This document shows, one piece after another, positions 5,809-6,527 of a DNA stretch of 6,527 bases (position 1 is the first letter of the stretch; each line of letters begins with the position of its first letter). The stretch spans positions 1-6,527 of the forward strand of contig CAZTYX010000087.1 of the NCBI GenBank assembly GCA_964617385.1, in the 5' to 3' direction. A model generated the notes under the pieces. It was given only the letters and a program-made list of their open reading frames with translations. It was not told where the DNA came from and ran no database searches. The DNA is from JADHMP01 sp964617385. Lineage in GTDB: Bacteria > Bacteroidota > Bacteroidia > Flavobacteriales > Flavobacteriaceae. The position numbers and the translations under genes are program-made.

Positions 5809-6441
5809 ATGAGAACTCCAAAAATTAAATTTTTCTTTTTTGCCTCAACCGCCTTTGCATTTGGATTGCTTCTCGTTAATTGTGCTGGCTATCAAAATGC
5901 AACCTACTACCCCAGCGATGGTATTTATGGAGACCCTGTGCGGGTTGTCCCAAAAACAGAAGCTAGCAATGGAAAATATTACAAACAATATTTTCAAAAC
6001 ATGGGTGACACTTATAGCTCTACATCTGACGATGCGGTCTATTTTACTGATCCTGACAGCTATATAAATCCTGAAACAGCGGCCAATCAACCTACACAAC
6101 AAATTCCATGGGGCGGTCAAATTACCGGAACTGATGTGTATATTTTTAACAATAGACCTGCCTTCGGTTTTGGATTTTCTAATTTTGGATGGGGATTCAA
6201 CAGTTTTGGTTTTGGCTATGATCCTTTTTTCTATGGTTATAATCCCTATTTTGGTTACAGCTTCAGAAGCCGTTTTTACAATCCTTGGTGGAATGGATTT
6301 AGTCCATTTTACGATCCTTTTTATAGTCCTTTCTACAACCCTTACTACAATGGCTATGCGGGACTTCATTACCGTTCACCTTTCTATCAAAATTATTACA
6401 ACAACCGTTTTTACAGAAACAACCATTTCTTCGTATTTTAG
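5809..6441 (+). CDS. Putative lipoprotein with an aromatic, glycine/asparagine-rich C-terminal half
   Basis: I do not recognise a named family. The 210-residue protein starts with a basic N-terminus (MRTPKIK) and a hydrophobic stretch, and LLLVNC places a possible lipidated Cys at residue 25. Asn at the -1 position is unusual for a lipobox, so it may instead be a cleaved signal or an anchor. Residues 26-112 are polar and rich in Tyr, Asp, Ser and Thr. Residues 121-210 are extreme in composition: 40 of 90 are Phe, Tyr or Trp, with Gly, Asn and Pro filling most of the rest in loose repeats such as FGFG, NPYFGY and the FY(D/S/N)P units at 167-178. It probably acts at the outer membrane or cell surface, perhaps in self-association, but that is inference. 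The ATG at 5809 is chosen because it begins the signal sequence; earlier in-frame starts would run through the proS promoter. The gene is divergent from proS, with no clear promoter of its own. Confidence 0.8.
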   Translation: MRTPKIKFFFFASTAFAFGLLLVNCAGYQNATYYPSDGIYGDPVRVVPKTEASNGKYYKQYFQNMGDTYSSTSDDAVYFTDPDSYINPETAANQPTQQIPWGGQITGTDVYIFNNRPAFGFGFSNFGWGFNSFGFGYDPFFYGYNPYFGYSFRSRFYNPWWNGFSPFYDPFYSPFYNPYYNGYAGLHYRSPFYQNYYNNRFYRNNHFFVF

Positions 6442-6453
6442 TTTTTTTGATTG

Positions 6454-6498
6454 TAAGGATTTGTAATTCGATTCAAAATCCTTAAAACTAGATTTTTT
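6454..6498 (+). terminator. Possible terminator after the aromatic lipoprotein gene
   Basis: TAAGGATTT (6454-6462) pairs with AAATCCTTA (6476-6484), and a small inner AAT/ATT pairing is possible. A T run (TTTTTT, 6493-6498) follows after about 8 nt. The gap between stem and T run weakens the call. It begins 12 bp after the stop codon. The remaining bases to the window end show no gene. Confidence 0.4.
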
Positions 6499-6527
6499 AA
6501 CTGTTCCTTTTTCTGTCATTATTAGTA

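Noticed and set aside
5845..6369. 174-aa open frame on the minus strand opposite the aromatic lipoprotein gene
   Set aside because: Its Ile/Lys/Arg-rich composition is the mirror of the biased aromatic codons; no promoter, start context or family features are visible.
6516..6526. 11-base match (TCATTATTAGT) between the window end and the rho leader at 729-739
   Set aside because: A short AT-rich match of this size is expected by chance and has no other repeat context.

Overview
The window looks like chromosomal DNA from a member of the Bacteroidetes, most likely a marine Flavobacteriaceae. The evidence is AT-rich sequence, start codons without a Shine-Dalgarno sequence, promoter elements of the Bacteroidetes type (TTG, about 20-22 nt, TAnnTTTG), a DUF4293 membrane protein next to rho, a Rho factor with a low-complexity insert, a tRNA gene with no encoded CCA, and an archaeal/eukaryote-like ProRS. 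No phylogenetic search could be run, so the genus is not named.

Layout from left to right: (1) the 3' end of a YfcE/MJ0936-type metallophosphoesterase (+), overlapping tail to tail with (2) a four-helix DUF4293 protein (-). (3) A 139-bp divergent promoter region with a long G-free rho leader, followed by (4) rho (+), which converges across a 17-bp gap on (5) a type I formylglycine sulfatase lipoprotein (-). (6) A perfect 10-bp hairpin terminator closes the (7) tRNA-Glu(UUC)-rpsT unit (-), which is driven by a textbook Bacteroidetes promoter. (8) proS (-) has its own promoter and a tiny upstream ORF whose stop overlaps the proS start. (9) A divergent gene (+) encodes a probable lipoprotein with a very aromatic C-terminal half, followed by a possible terminator at the right end.

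Most genes serve housekeeping information processing: transcription termination (rho), 30S assembly (rpsT), and supply of Glu-tRNA and Pro-tRNA (tRNA-Glu, proS). Two surface or envelope genes are set among them: the sulfatase, probably for desulfating a sulfated glycan, and the aromatic lipoprotein of unknown role. The sulfatase is the part that looks accessory. I see no mobile element, CRISPR array, phage gene or clear new multi-gene system. The most interesting points are regulatory (the rho leader, the tRNA-rpsT linkage, the proS upstream ORF) and the two envelope proteins.
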